Below are positions 28,316-37,304 of a stretch of DNA of 64,000 nt, in pieces. The position numbers and the translations under genes were made by a program. The stretch covers positions 145,766-209,765 of the forward strand of contig NZ_JACJTD010000007.1 of NCBI RefSeq assembly GCF_014698505.1, given 5' to 3'. Position 1 is the stretch's first letter. Every line of letters starts with the position of its first letter. The DNA is from Nostoc foliaceum FACHB-393. Lineage in GTDB: Bacteria > Cyanobacteriota > Cyanobacteriia > Cyanobacteriales > Nostocaceae. The notes beneath the pieces are model-generated. The model did not search any database. It was given only the letters and a program-made list of their open reading frames with translations, and was not told where the DNA came from.

Positions 28316-29893
28316 TCAATTCTTGGAAAAACCGCAAATTTCAATTTCTTCTTGACTAAAAGTATCCTTCAATATCTTGCGGAGAACACGCTGAATATGA
28401 AGGTGTTTTCCAGGCTTGACTTTTGTCAGCGTCAGCAGCAATAGGTTATTCTCGCCAAAGTTTTCTATTCCAGCTACCCGCGTGGGTTCTATAACATTCT
28501 GTTCATCCGCCTTTAACTGCTGTCCTACTTTTTCAACCACCCTATACACATGATCTAAATTGGAGTCATAGGAAACGCTAACTTCCACCCTTGCATATAT
28601 ATACTGCTTGGAGAAATTGATAATTGATCCAATATCCCCATTCCTAACAATCTGCAATTGACCATCAGGATGGCGGACGTGAGTAGTTCGCAATTCAATC
28701 GCCTCTACAACCCCCTCAATATTTCTCTCTTCTACTTTCCCAACTTCAACATAATCACCAACCAAATAATAGTTTTCAAACAAAATCAAAAATCCACAAA
28801 CGACATCATTAATCAGGTTTTGCGCCCCAAGACCAACTGCTATACCCACAATTCCTGCACCTGCTAAAATAGGCGCAGGATCAATGCCAATCAGCTTGAG
28901 TATAGTAACTCCAGCAGTAAAGTAAACAAAATATTTGGCAAAACTCCGTATTAAGGGAATTAGCGTCAGCCGTTTCTGTTGCTGTGAATCATTTATATCT
29001 GTAGTTTTTAAGTAGAACTCATCAAGAATAAAGTAAACGACTTCAATTAAAACATTGCTAATAAAATAAACCCCAATAATCTGCACAATTATAGGGGTAT
29101 AAGCACTTATCCAAGCGATAGGTTCTATTTCTGGAACAACAAGATTTACTATGCCAATATAAAGGATGTATTCCAAACATTTTTTGAAGAGGGGAATTAA
29201 ATGGCGTAAACGCTCGTATAAACGCAGTAGATTGTCAGAACTGGAGTATTTAAGACTCAGTGCATCGAGAGTATCAACGATGGTAGCAACAGCTTTAATA
29301 ATCAGTAAACCAATTGTAATTATGATGTATATTTTTAAGGCAATGTAAATATATTTGGGAACGACTTCTGGGATGTAGAGAAATCTAGCACAGATGATAA
29401 AAGAAGATATCCAGATAGTATGAATAATAATTCTTTTTAAGACTTTAAAAAAAGCCTCGATACTCTCATCGTTAGCTTTTATTTTATCGGCTCTCTTTGC
29501 ATAATCGCAGACCCAATCTGTACCCTGCTTTAACGGTGGGATGCTAAAATTAACTAGCAATAGCAAACTCACACTTTTCAAGCTTGCCGTAAAAATATTG
29601 CTCCAAAATTGAGTAGGAAGACTGCGAATAAGATTAAGTTGAAATTCCTGAAGGTTTCCACCTCGATAAATCACCATCCCATTCACACCAACCAACGCCA
29701 GACACATAATCACAGAAATGAAAATTAAAAGTCTGCTGATACTCCGGCGCAGAAAAGTGATATTTGCAGTTCTTCCTTGAAGCCAAGAAACTTTAGTGAC
29801 TTGCTTGAAGATTATGCCAATTAGCCAGTTAAACAGCAAAAAAATGATTATTAAAAATAGGACTTCGCCCAGGATAATTAGTATATTATTCAT
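28316..29893 (-). CDS. MscS-family mechanosensitive channel
   Basis: The 525-residue inner-membrane protein has about six hydrophobic segments before the conserved MscS core: the pore helix region (PAPILAGAGIVGIAVGLGAQNLINDVVCGFLILFEN, in two blocks about residues 330-365) and the beta domain (GDYVEVGKVEERNIEGVVEAIELRTTHVRHPDGQLQIVRNGDI). Such channels release solutes on osmotic downshock. The start is placed at 29893 (MNNILIILGEVLF); a longer frame from 29950 adds polar residues without support. Confidence 0.9.
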   Translation of the reverse strand: MNNILIILGEVLFLIIIFLLFNWLIGIIFKQVTKVSWLQGRTANITFLRRSISRLLIFISVIMCLALVGVNGMVIYRGGNLQEFQLNLIRSLPTQFWSNIFTASLKSVSLLLLVNFSIPPLKQGTDWVCDYAKRADKIKANDESIEAFFKVLKRIIIHTIWISSFIICARFLYIPEVVPKYIYIALKIYIIITIGLLIIKAVATIVDTLDALSLKYSSSDNLLRLYERLRHLIPLFKKCLEYILYIGIVNLVVPEIEPIAWISAYTPIIVQIIGVYFISNVLIEVVYFILDEFYLKTTDINDSQQQKRLTLIPLIRSFAKYFVYFTAGVTILKLIGIDPAPILAGAGIVGIAVGLGAQNLINDVVCGFLILFENYYLVGDYVEVGKVEERNIEGVVEAIELRTTHVRHPDGQLQIVRNGDIGSIINFSKQYIYARVEVSVSYDSNLDHVYRVVEKVGQQLKADEQNVIEPTRVAGIENFGENNLLLLTLTKVKPGKHLHIQRVLRKILKDTFSQEEIEICGFSKN

Positions 29894-29950
29894 CTTGTGA
29901 GTATCTGTTGGCTCATTTATTGAAATTGAGCAGGTAAGGGGAGACCGCAA

Positions 29951-30027
29951 AAAAAAGATACCAGCCGTGTTTCGAGTTTATTCGTTGTGTAGCGTGGATC
30001 TTGGTTGTGACGGCTGGTATCTTTTTT
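29951..30027 (-). terminator. 18-bp perfect inverted repeat with T-tail
   Basis: AAAAAAGATACCAGCCGT (29951-29968) and its exact complement (30010-30027) enclose 41 bases. Read on the minus strand the second arm ends in at least six T, so it can act as a terminator for the truncated Rieske gene upstream; the mirror arm gives the same on the plus strand. The long loop is unusual for a plain terminator. Confidence 0.6.
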
Positions 30028-30071
30028 CAAGGCTTGTGCCTAACTACTGCAAAAGTGCCTTAAAGTTGCTT

Positions 30072-30377
30072 CTATCTGTGTGCATGGATGTAGTCCACAA
30101 AGTAAAATCTTGGACGAAGCCAGAATCTCAGCCAAGCGTAAGCTCCTAGACCTAGTAGTGCGATCGCAATTAAGGGTAAACCCAGAGTCAGTTGCAATCC
30201 ATCGGGAAGGAAAGCAACAGCGCAAATAGTAATAACAAAGTAGATTAAAAGCAGTGCTTGCAAGCGTTGCACAATCAAAAGTGCTTCTCGACAGCTACGA
30301 CAATGTTGGGTGTGTTGTTTGTAGTGATCGAGCATTTGTTGGCGATCACTATTGATATTACGTGTTGGTGGAACATT
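30072..30377 (-). pseudogene. C-terminal remnant of a PaO-type Rieske oxygenase
   Basis: The frame (PPTRNINSDRQQMLDHYKQH then TQHCRSCREALLIVQRLQ) matches the C-terminal end of the pheophorbide a oxygenase / Lls1 / Tic55 Rieske family: a His-Thr-x-x-Cys-x-x-Cys pattern followed by two membrane helices (about residues 38-80). The Rieske and mononuclear iron domains that should precede it are absent: a TAA stop lies at once upstream of 30377. An ATG at 30333-30335 could still make an 87-residue membrane protein, so expression is not excluded, but it cannot be a working oxygenase. Confidence 0.75.
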
Positions 30378-30582
30378 TTACAAAAAATTAGGGTGTCAAG
30401 AATAGGGTGTGGAGTGTAGGGAAAGAAAACGATCTGTGATACCAATTCAAAATGCAAAATTAGAAAAGTCAGATTCTATCTGGGCTTTCTGGTTTGCATG
30501 TATGGTACAGAGTCAACACCCCAACCTCACACCCTACACTTACACTGAATCAAACCGATGGGGATGTAGGGGTTCTGCTCAA

Positions 30583-31074
30583 TTAAGCTAAAACATCGGT
30601 TTGTAGTAGCGCTTTACGTAATGCAGTTATTGCTTCTTCTGTTTCTATCAATCTATTCAGAGCAAGTGCAATATCATCTTCAACCTTCAGCAGTTTAGCT
30701 GCTTTTTTTACAGCTTTTTGCTCTTCAGCTGAGTAATCATCATCGGCACGAGCCATTTGAATTGCATGATACAGCAATGATCTTGATTTCGACCAACTAG
30801 GAACATCAACTGAAATTTTATTCAGCAAATTTTCTAAGTCAGCATTTTTGTATTCAAATGTTTTGTATTTCTTTATTACTTCTTCAGGTGCGCCAACAAG
30901 ACGCTGATGATTTAGTAACCAATTAAATTCGGCTTCTGAAACCTCTCCATCAGCTCCAGCAATAGCGAGTAGTGCATATCCGTAGTTCAGGTATGCTTCA
31001 ACAGGAGCTTCAGAAATACCTAAGTTCTTTTTCATGAATTCTGAAGCAGGCTGTGTTGTTTGGATATTGCTCAT
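30583..31074 (-). CDS. TerB-like (tellurite resistance / DjlA-type) protein
   Basis: A 163-residue all-helical soluble protein with two TerB-like repeats marked by acidic metal-binding-type motifs: ALLAIAGADGEVSEAEFNWL (about residues 34-53) and AIQMARADDDYSAEEQKAVK (about 103-122). Some TerB-like proteins join stress or membrane-linked complexes; the exact role here is unknown. It stands alone on the minus strand. Confidence 0.8.
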   Translation of the reverse strand: MSNIQTTQPASEFMKKNLGISEAPVEAYLNYGYALLAIAGADGEVSEAEFNWLLNHQRLVGAPEEVIKKYKTFEYKNADLENLLNKISVDVPSWSKSRSLLYHAIQMARADDDYSAEEQKAVKKAAKLLKVEDDIALALNRLIETEEAITALRKALLQTDVLA

Positions 31075-31251
31075 CAGTTACCTCTTTGATTTTTTTGAAA
31101 TTTACTAGTTGTTTTTTATACCTATCTTTGACAAGCGAAACTAACAAAGACTTGCTCAAGCTTTTCAGGTGCTTGCTGTGACTTGTAAGTAGGGTTTAAA
31201 ACTTACGCATTGACAATAAATACCAAATATGAGTTGAAAACGATATCTTTC

Positions 31252-31280
31252 GTAAGGGCACAGCATTGCTGTGCCCCTAC
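31252..31280. repeat. Dispersed palindrome, copy 1
   Basis: A 29-base inverted repeat of the form GTAAGGGCACAGCA-T-TGCTGTGCCCCTAC with one arm mismatch. Sister copies are at 38795-38823 and 60749-60775. Compensating changes between copies (CACAGCA/TGCTGTG versus CACGGCA/TGCCGTG) show that pairing is kept. Confidence 0.85.
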
Positions 31281-31503
31281 AGCATCGTCTATTTACGATC
31301 GCAGGACAATTAAGAAAAGCCTGAAAACTTCCTATTTTAGGCAATGCATATCACGATGCATTTGTACAGTGCGTAAGTCCTGAGGTTTTAGTTTCCTAGT
31401 AGTTGTGGTTGTTATTGTTTAAGCTCTCCAAATTGCTTGGAATGCATAACACCACACTTAACTCTTCTTAACGTCTCAGACTTTTAATAAGAATGCAAGG
31501 ACA

Positions 31504-31542
31504 GTTAAGACAGTTAAGACAGTTAAGACAGTTAAGACAATA
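31504..31542. repeat. 9-base tandem repeat (acagttaag)
   Basis: Four consecutive copies of acagttaag followed by a partial unit aca. Nine-base units without reading frame conservation nearby; a length-variable locus. Confidence 0.85.
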
Positions 31543-32194
31543 AATAAGCTATATAAATTAATTAAAAATTTTCTATAAGTTTTACTTAAATACTTTTCAA
31601 TGATTCGTGAAAAAGAATCTTACCTAAACAACTAGAGAAAAGAAAAAATCTGATAATGCGTTAGGAACTTGAATCTAACTTTTGGCGTTTAACCGCCCTT
31701 TAACCCAATACGCTTGGGTTAAGGAAATTATCCGTTGAGGCCGGTAAGGGTTGCAGGGGAAGAGAAAAAGGCTTATCTGAACCACTAAGAAACTGAAGAA
31801 TCCACATCACCCTTCATCAGTAAGATTAGCAATGTGTTTAGCGCCGACGATCGCTAGCAGATGAATCGATATGAAACATTGAAATTCCAACCCTCCGATT
31901 TACTCAAAAAAACTAGCTGATCTGGCAACTCATCCAGAAGGCTGACCGTTTTGAGTAATTCATCCTTAGGCTGGTTTTGACGCATCTGATTGAGTTTCTA
32001 GTGCCCAGTGCTGATATGGTTAAGTTAGTGGCTTCTCTGCCGTAAATGCAAAAATAGCAACCCAATTGTCAATTCCAGACATGTTACTCCTATACCTAAA
32101 ATGCGTAGGCGCAGCCCGCCGCAGGCATCGCCAACCTTTAGGTGCAGACCTAGAAATATAATGCTGCGACAAAAACTTCATCTTATGCAAGGTT

Positions 32195-32428
32195 TTAGGA
32201 GAACTTTTCCCAAGATTGGGCAACTAATTGGCTTAACCAGCGGCGTTGTTGCTGATCCAGCAGTAGATCATCTGCTAACAACTGAGCGGTTAGTTCTTCC
32301 AAAGATTGACCCTGAGCGCGGACAATTTTAATAACTCCAGCGATCGCACTGGCAACTAATTCTTCATCAATCGGCTGTTGTCGCAGGGCAACAATTTCCT
32401 GGGGGCTGTCTGGAATGGGATAATTCAT
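32195..32428 (-). CDS. Small conserved hypothetical protein
   Basis: A 77-residue, acidic, helical protein starting MNYPIPDSPQEIVALRQQPI and continuing DEELVASAIAGVIKIVRAQGQ. It has no membrane segment or known motif. The sequence looks protein-like (amphipathic helices, few rare codons) and it is divergent from the CruA-like gene 160 bases away. Function unknown. Confidence 0.7.
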   Translation of the reverse strand: MNYPIPDSPQEIVALRQQPIDEELVASAIAGVIKIVRAQGQSLEELTAQLLADDLLLDQQQRRWLSQLVAQSWEKFS

Positions 32429-32588
32429 GGCGTGGGTTTACAGAAATACAAAATGAACAATAAATTTGACAAATTCTTAAAATTTCTTCACTGAATCTTT
32501 ACGAAAGTAATAGGGCGGAGTTTACCTTACTTTGTGCCTTCATAAAATCTGTCTTAGTGAGTAGATTGATCGGAGATGTCAGGAAACG

Positions 32589-34706
32589 ATGAGAGAAATC
32601 CTTTATTTAGAAGTTCCAATTCCAGATATAGCAACTGTGCGTAGCTGGCTACAAACAGATTTTGAACCTGGAAATGGAGAAAAAGTGCTTACTTCGGAAG
32701 GCTTTCGCCTCAAAATGCCCAGTGCTACTACATCGGCTGGGGTGGCTCTTTCCGAAAACTTGCCTGCGGAACTTTCTGTATTTGTCTGGTCGGTGCAACG
32801 AACTACCTATCTGAAAGTGTTTCGTTGGGCAGAACAACCCTTTCCCAGTGAGAGACAAATTCTGCAACGCCTAACCAAAGAAATCAGAAACCGTTTTGGG
32901 CATCATTACCCAGAACCGCCAGCGATTGATTTATCCCAGCAATCGATTTTTGCAGCGCTAGAATCTGCTTACCCCCTGACCGTCAAGTATTTTCAGAAAA
33001 TGCCCAACGGTGAATATGACCTAACGCGTGCCTACTGGTGGGAACAACGATGGCGCGAAGGAGTACGGAATCCGCAGCAGCCCCGGCAGGTTGTGTTTTC
33101 CACTCAAGGGGATAAGGGAAGAGGTAGGGAAGCAGGGGAAGATAAGACTCCGACTTACGACATCATCTACATTGGTGGCGCACTAGGTGTGATCCATGCA
33201 GCAGTGATGGCAAAACTCGGATATAAAGTCTTGCTGGTAGAACGAATGCCCTTTGGGCGGATGAACCGGGAGTGGAATATTTCCCGCGATGAGATTCAAA
33301 GCTTGGTTAACCTGGGTTTAGTTACCCCCGCTGAGTTAGAAACCATCATTGCCAGGGAATACAAAGACGGATTCAATAAGTTTTTCGATGCTAATAATCC
33401 ATCCAAACTGCGATCGCCCGTCCTTCACACACCCACAGTCCTAAATTTAGGTTTAGATTCCGAAAAATGGCTCCAAATGTGTGGGCAAAAGCTGCAAGCA
33501 GCAGGCGGCGAAATCTGGGATGAAACAGAGTTTATCCGTGCAGATATTGATATATCACAAGTTTTGTTGAAAGTCAAGCACTTACCCAGTCAGGTTGAGA
33601 AGCAAGTAAGTGGACGGCTGCTAATAGATGCAATGGGAACTGCATCCCCCATCGCTTGGCAATTAAATGGTGGTCGTGCTTTTGATAGTGTATGTCCGAC
33701 AGTAGGAGCGGCAATTGAGAGCGGATTTGAGCCGGAGGTATGGGACTCCCAGTATGGGGACGTTCTTTACAGTCATGGGGATATTTCGCGGGGAAGGCAG
33801 TTGATTTGGGAATTGTTTCCTGGAGCAGATGATGAACTGACAATTTATTTATTTCACTACCACGAAGTCAATGCTGAAAATCCCGGTTCCTTGCTAGAGA
33901 TGTACGAGGACTTTTTCACAATTTTGCCAGAGTATCGCAGGTGCGATATGGACAAATTGGTGTGGAAAAAGCCGACATTTGGGTACATACCGGGGCATTT
34001 TAGTATGGGAAGTCGCGATCGCACAGTTGCTTTTGATCGATTGATTGCGATCGGTGATGCCGCATCACTCCAGTCTCCCCTCGTCTTCACCGGTTTTGGT
34101 TCTTTAGTCCGCAACTTAGAGCGTTTAACAACGCTGTTGGATACTGCTCTCAAACATGACTTGTTAAGTTTCCGACACTTGAACCAAATTCGCGCCTACC
34201 AAAGCAACGTTTCCGTAACTTGGCTATTTTCCAAAGGCATGATGGTACCCACAGGGAAATTTTTACCACCCCAACGGATTAACTCCATGCTCAACACCTT
34301 CTTTGGGCTGTTAGCAGACGAACCCCAAGAAGTAGCAGATAATTTCATCAAAGATAGGTGTGATTGGTTTACCTTTAACCGCCTAGCACTCAAAGCAGCT
34401 AGAAAAAATCCTGCCTTGCTTTTGTGGATTTGGGAACTTGCTGGGCCTAGAGATTTAGGGCGATGGCTTGGTAGTTATTTCAACTTCGGTCGTCATGCTC
34501 TGATTAGTGCTTTGCTGAGTCCGTGGTTCGGGCGTTTCTTGAACCGGGTAGGTTTTTGGCTCGAACCCCGGAATCCAGGCTTGTGGCTGTGGCTATTGGC
34601 AATTAATTATGCGATCGCCACAGGTAAGCCGCGATCGCGCGCTCAAGTAGTAAAAGCCAACCCAGAAGCCATAATTCCGAAGTCAGAAGCAAGGATTCTT
34701 AATTAG
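32589..34706 (+). CDS. CruA/CruP-type lycopene cyclase family flavoprotein
   Basis: The 705-residue protein has an N-terminal region of about 180 residues, then a Rossmann-type FAD site (DIIYIGGALGVIHAAVMAKLGYKVLLVER, in one stretch about residues 197-225) and conserved blocks NREWNISRDEIQSL, PVLHTPTVLNLGLDSEKWLQ and VFTGFGSLVRNLERLTTLL. This is the CruA/CruP family, in which CruA cyclises lycopene and CruP is tied to carotenoid or oxygen stress functions; which type this is cannot be decided here. Between the two parts an in-frame low-complexity insert (STQGDKGRGREAGEDKTP) sits at the domain boundary. ATG at 32589. Confidence 0.8.
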   Translation: MREILYLEVPIPDIATVRSWLQTDFEPGNGEKVLTSEGFRLKMPSATTSAGVALSENLPAELSVFVWSVQRTTYLKVFRWAEQPFPSERQILQRLTKEIRNRFGHHYPEPPAIDLSQQSIFAALESAYPLTVKYFQKMPNGEYDLTRAYWWEQRWREGVRNPQQPRQVVFSTQGDKGRGREAGEDKTPTYDIIYIGGALGVIHAAVMAKLGYKVLLVERMPFGRMNREWNISRDEIQSLVNLGLVTPAELETIIAREYKDGFNKFFDANNPSKLRSPVLHTPTVLNLGLDSEKWLQMCGQKLQAAGGEIWDETEFIRADIDISQVLLKVKHLPSQVEKQVSGRLLIDAMGTASPIAWQLNGGRAFDSVCPTVGAAIESGFEPEVWDSQYGDVLYSHGDISRGRQLIWELFPGADDELTIYLFHYHEVNAENPGSLLEMYEDFFTILPEYRRCDMDKLVWKKPTFGYIPGHFSMGSRDRTVAFDRLIAIGDAASLQSPLVFTGFGSLVRNLERLTTLLDTALKHDLLSFRHLNQIRAYQSNVSVTWLFSKGMMVPTGKFLPPQRINSMLNTFFGLLADEPQEVADNFIKDRCDWFTFNRLALKAARKNPALLLWIWELAGPRDLGRWLGSYFNFGRHALISALLSPWFGRFLNRVGFWLEPRNPGLWLWLLAINYAIATGKPRSRAQVVKANPEAIIPKSEARILN

Positions 34707-34755
34707 TCATTGGTCATTGGTCATTGGTATTTGACAAATGACTAATGACAGCTAA

Positions 34756-36309
34756 CTATTGACTCTTGGGGCGAAAATTCGGCAGTTCCACAGATGCCAA
34801 TGATTTACGCCCCTTGGGTGGGCGCTGGGGATAAACCACAGGTGAAGGTGAACTTGTATCATTGGTGTTGTCACCCAATGACTCTGGGGAGAAATCAGTA
34901 GCTGACAATTCTAACTGTGACAATTGGGAAACTTCTGACCAGTAGTCTTCAGTTTGTTCAACAGGCATCTCAGTATGAGGTGAAGTAGAGGAAACTGGTA
35001 AGTCATTGGTTGATGAAACCACAGAATCTGTCGTCCAAGAAGTGGAGATAGTTACAGAGGGATTAATTTCTGCTTCCAACTGCTCCTCCTGTGGATTTTC
35101 TAATTCCTCATCGTCTTCTAGGATTGTTGCTAAAGTCTCCCAGATAGGCGCATCACCCTGATTACTATCCACATCCATTTTCGCCGCGGGTGGTGGTGAT
35201 ACAGATGTTGACTCAGAGGTAAAGAACATTTGGATTAGACTATCTAATTGCTGATCTAAATTTGATGACCCAGAAGTTGAAACAGCTTCTGGTGTATCTG
35301 GGGAATCATCAACTTTTGGAGATGGGCTGGGTTCTGGTGGTGTTGGGGTATTTTGCTTAACTGACCAGTTCCAAGAAGATGATGGTGTCGGAGTCGGTTC
35401 ATTTCTTTGGAATGGGATTGGTGCTGACGGTTCGCCCCAAGAATTATCTAGATTATCCAAGGATTCTGGTTCTGCTGACCAAGGTTGAATTGGCTGGGCG
35501 TTAGGAAATAAAGACCGAGCTTTTCTAGAAAATCTTCCTTGTCCACTAGTTATGTCTTTAGGATGTTTTGCAGTATCGTCTAGGGAATCATAGCTAGGAA
35601 CCGATGTATCCAAACATTTTTCTAGAGCTGCTTTAAATTGCAGCGTCTGGCGTTGTTGTCGCATCAGTCTAGTACGTAACTCCCGACAAACAGTTTCTGA
35701 TTGCAATAGCTGCTGGGACTGTTCGCTGTTGTTAGTGTGTAACAACGTACATTCTCGCTCTAACTGGGCTAGACGTTGTTGGCTAATTTGTAGCTGTACT
35801 TTATAAGTTTCAGTGAAAATTTCCTGGCGTTGAACAGTTTGTACAGCAGTTTCTAATTGTTGAAATAGGGATTTTATCTGTTCTTGAGCCGCAGCCAGTT
35901 CTTGAGCATGTTGGTTGAGCATCGACTCAGTAACGCTGGAACGCGTTTTCTGCCACTGCAAAACCTTTTCAGACTCAGCTAGGTTGTCTTTTAGCTGCTC
36001 CACTTGCTCATACAAGTTATTGTTAGCCGCACGCAATTCTTCGTTCAATGCCAGCAGGTTCTGAAATTCTGAGTCAATAAGTGCTTGCTTGCCGCTTTCA
36101 GGCTCTGCAACCCAGTCCTGCTGGGTGGTATCTTTTGAAAATTGTGTGTCTTCAGCTGGCATGAGGAGTGGCAGTTTTTTCACTGCCATATTGTCATTAG
36201 GCACAACTGAGTAAAAGGGACAACTCGCCTGATCTAATTGTGGCGAATTAGCAGAATTTAGGGATTCTATCACAGCCCCCTTGTTTGAGGTGTCAGCTTC
36301 ATTCATCAC
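34756..36309 (-). CDS. Coiled-coil protein of unknown function
   Basis: The 517-residue acidic protein has a long central coiled coil (about residues 80-235; FQNLLALNEELRAANNNLYEQ...), followed by a low-complexity Pro/Ser/Thr/Glu-rich half and a short basic C-terminal motif (PPKGRKSLASVELPNFRPKSQ). This layout resembles cyanobacterial structural or scaffold proteins, but no named family is recognised. It is monocistronic with a 1-kb upstream spacer. Confidence 0.75.
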   Translation of the reverse strand: MMNEADTSNKGAVIESLNSANSPQLDQASCPFYSVVPNDNMAVKKLPLLMPAEDTQFSKDTTQQDWVAEPESGKQALIDSEFQNLLALNEELRAANNNLYEQVEQLKDNLAESEKVLQWQKTRSSVTESMLNQHAQELAAAQEQIKSLFQQLETAVQTVQRQEIFTETYKVQLQISQQRLAQLERECTLLHTNNSEQSQQLLQSETVCRELRTRLMRQQRQTLQFKAALEKCLDTSVPSYDSLDDTAKHPKDITSGQGRFSRKARSLFPNAQPIQPWSAEPESLDNLDNSWGEPSAPIPFQRNEPTPTPSSSWNWSVKQNTPTPPEPSPSPKVDDSPDTPEAVSTSGSSNLDQQLDSLIQMFFTSESTSVSPPPAAKMDVDSNQGDAPIWETLATILEDDEELENPQEEQLEAEINPSVTISTSWTTDSVVSSTNDLPVSSTSPHTEMPVEQTEDYWSEVSQLSQLELSATDFSPESLGDNTNDTSSPSPVVYPQRPPKGRKSLASVELPNFRPKSQ

Positions 36310-37304
36310 TCTTGACCCACCTGCTTAAAAATATTCAGCAGTGCTGGCATTAGCATTGCTTATGAACTCTGTCTAATCAGGGTTTGCTCTAGAAGCTAAG
36401 TTTAACTCTCTCTAAGCACCAGCAATTAATCATCAATTGGTGTTACCCATTTTGTATCTAGACTGATGCCGTTATAACACTATGATGCTCTTCCCCGTCA
36501 AGACGAGGCGGAAGGGGAACTCGAACCGCCTCTGGTGATAGGCGGGAGAAAAGAGAAACTTGATACTTAAAAACTAAACTGTATTGGCTGATGAAGTTTT
36601 TGTATATGAAAAAACTGCCTCACAATATACTTTTTTATTTATAGACGCATCTGTCCTAAGGCCTAAATAAAAATGTATTATTCAATACATTTTTATACAG
36701 CCTCATTTATTACTTAGGGCTGATGTCAGTACAAGTATCTACTATTTGATGATAAATCTGTCATTTTAGCGATCGCTATTTAATGCCGGCAAACAACTAA
36801 GAACTGCAATGTTAGGAAACAATGACAATTGCGTGTAAAAACGTATGGACTTATTAATTTAACGTATTAAATCTTCTAAGTGCAATCATAAAACTTTTTT
36901 AAAGAGTAATCTCAACTTAATATGGGCTATTTTCTCGGTAAATACAGTCCTAGCAAGGAATTGTAGGCTTAGTTAGCGAGAAGCTTTTTATAACAACCTA
37001 CATTCAATGCATCAAGTTTGTTTAATGACTACAAGAAAATTCTTTAAAGTATACTTGACTACTTGCTAATATTTTTTACAATGTATATAAAATTACTATA
37101 CATGAATTTTAATTAAGTATTAATTCTGATACCATTTTTAATTAATTTATTAAAGAATAGTTGGAATAACCGAGTTTTCTACTAGTAGCAAAGTAATTAT
37201 AAAAACTATAGTTACTACGGTTTAATGTGATTATTGTGTTAGATAAAGCGGTGTAGCAGTTAGCCTTGTCCAAAAATTCAAAGTTTAAAATAGGGGTGCT
37301 AAAG
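36310..37304. other. 1-kb AT-rich region with hairpins
   Basis: No gene is supported; a minus-strand open frame from 37142 overlaps the class V enzyme gene and is a shadow. Two hairpins stand out: GAGGCGG/CCGCCTC (36505-36511 with 36526-36532), which competes with TTCCCC/GGGGAA (36491-36496 with 36514-36519), and the perfect 13-bp-arm palindrome at 36667-36696. Confidence 0.6.
36667..36696. repeat. Perfect AT-rich hairpin
   Basis: ATAAAAATGTATT (36667-36679) and AATACATTTTTAT (36684-36696) enclose a 4-base loop ATTC. It may end a transcript or be a cruciform-forming element; no gene lies within 350 bases. Confidence 0.7.

Larger units (their letters stand above)
31075..32194. other. 1.1-kb gene-free region rich in repeats
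   Basis: No gene is supported. It contains a copy of the GTAGGGGCACGGCA-type palindrome (31252-31280), a 9-base tandem repeat (31504-31542), an imperfect direct repeat around ctcatccagaaggctg / ttcatccttaggctgg (about 31927-31975) and a Nostoc-type element gcgtaggcgcagcccgccgc (about 32102-32121). Confidence 0.6.

Noticed and set aside
36505..36540. Possible tRNA T-arm (GGAACTCGAACC on the plus strand)
   Set aside because: No matching acceptor, D or anticodon arms; the stem is a simple GAGGCGG/CCGCCTC hairpin.
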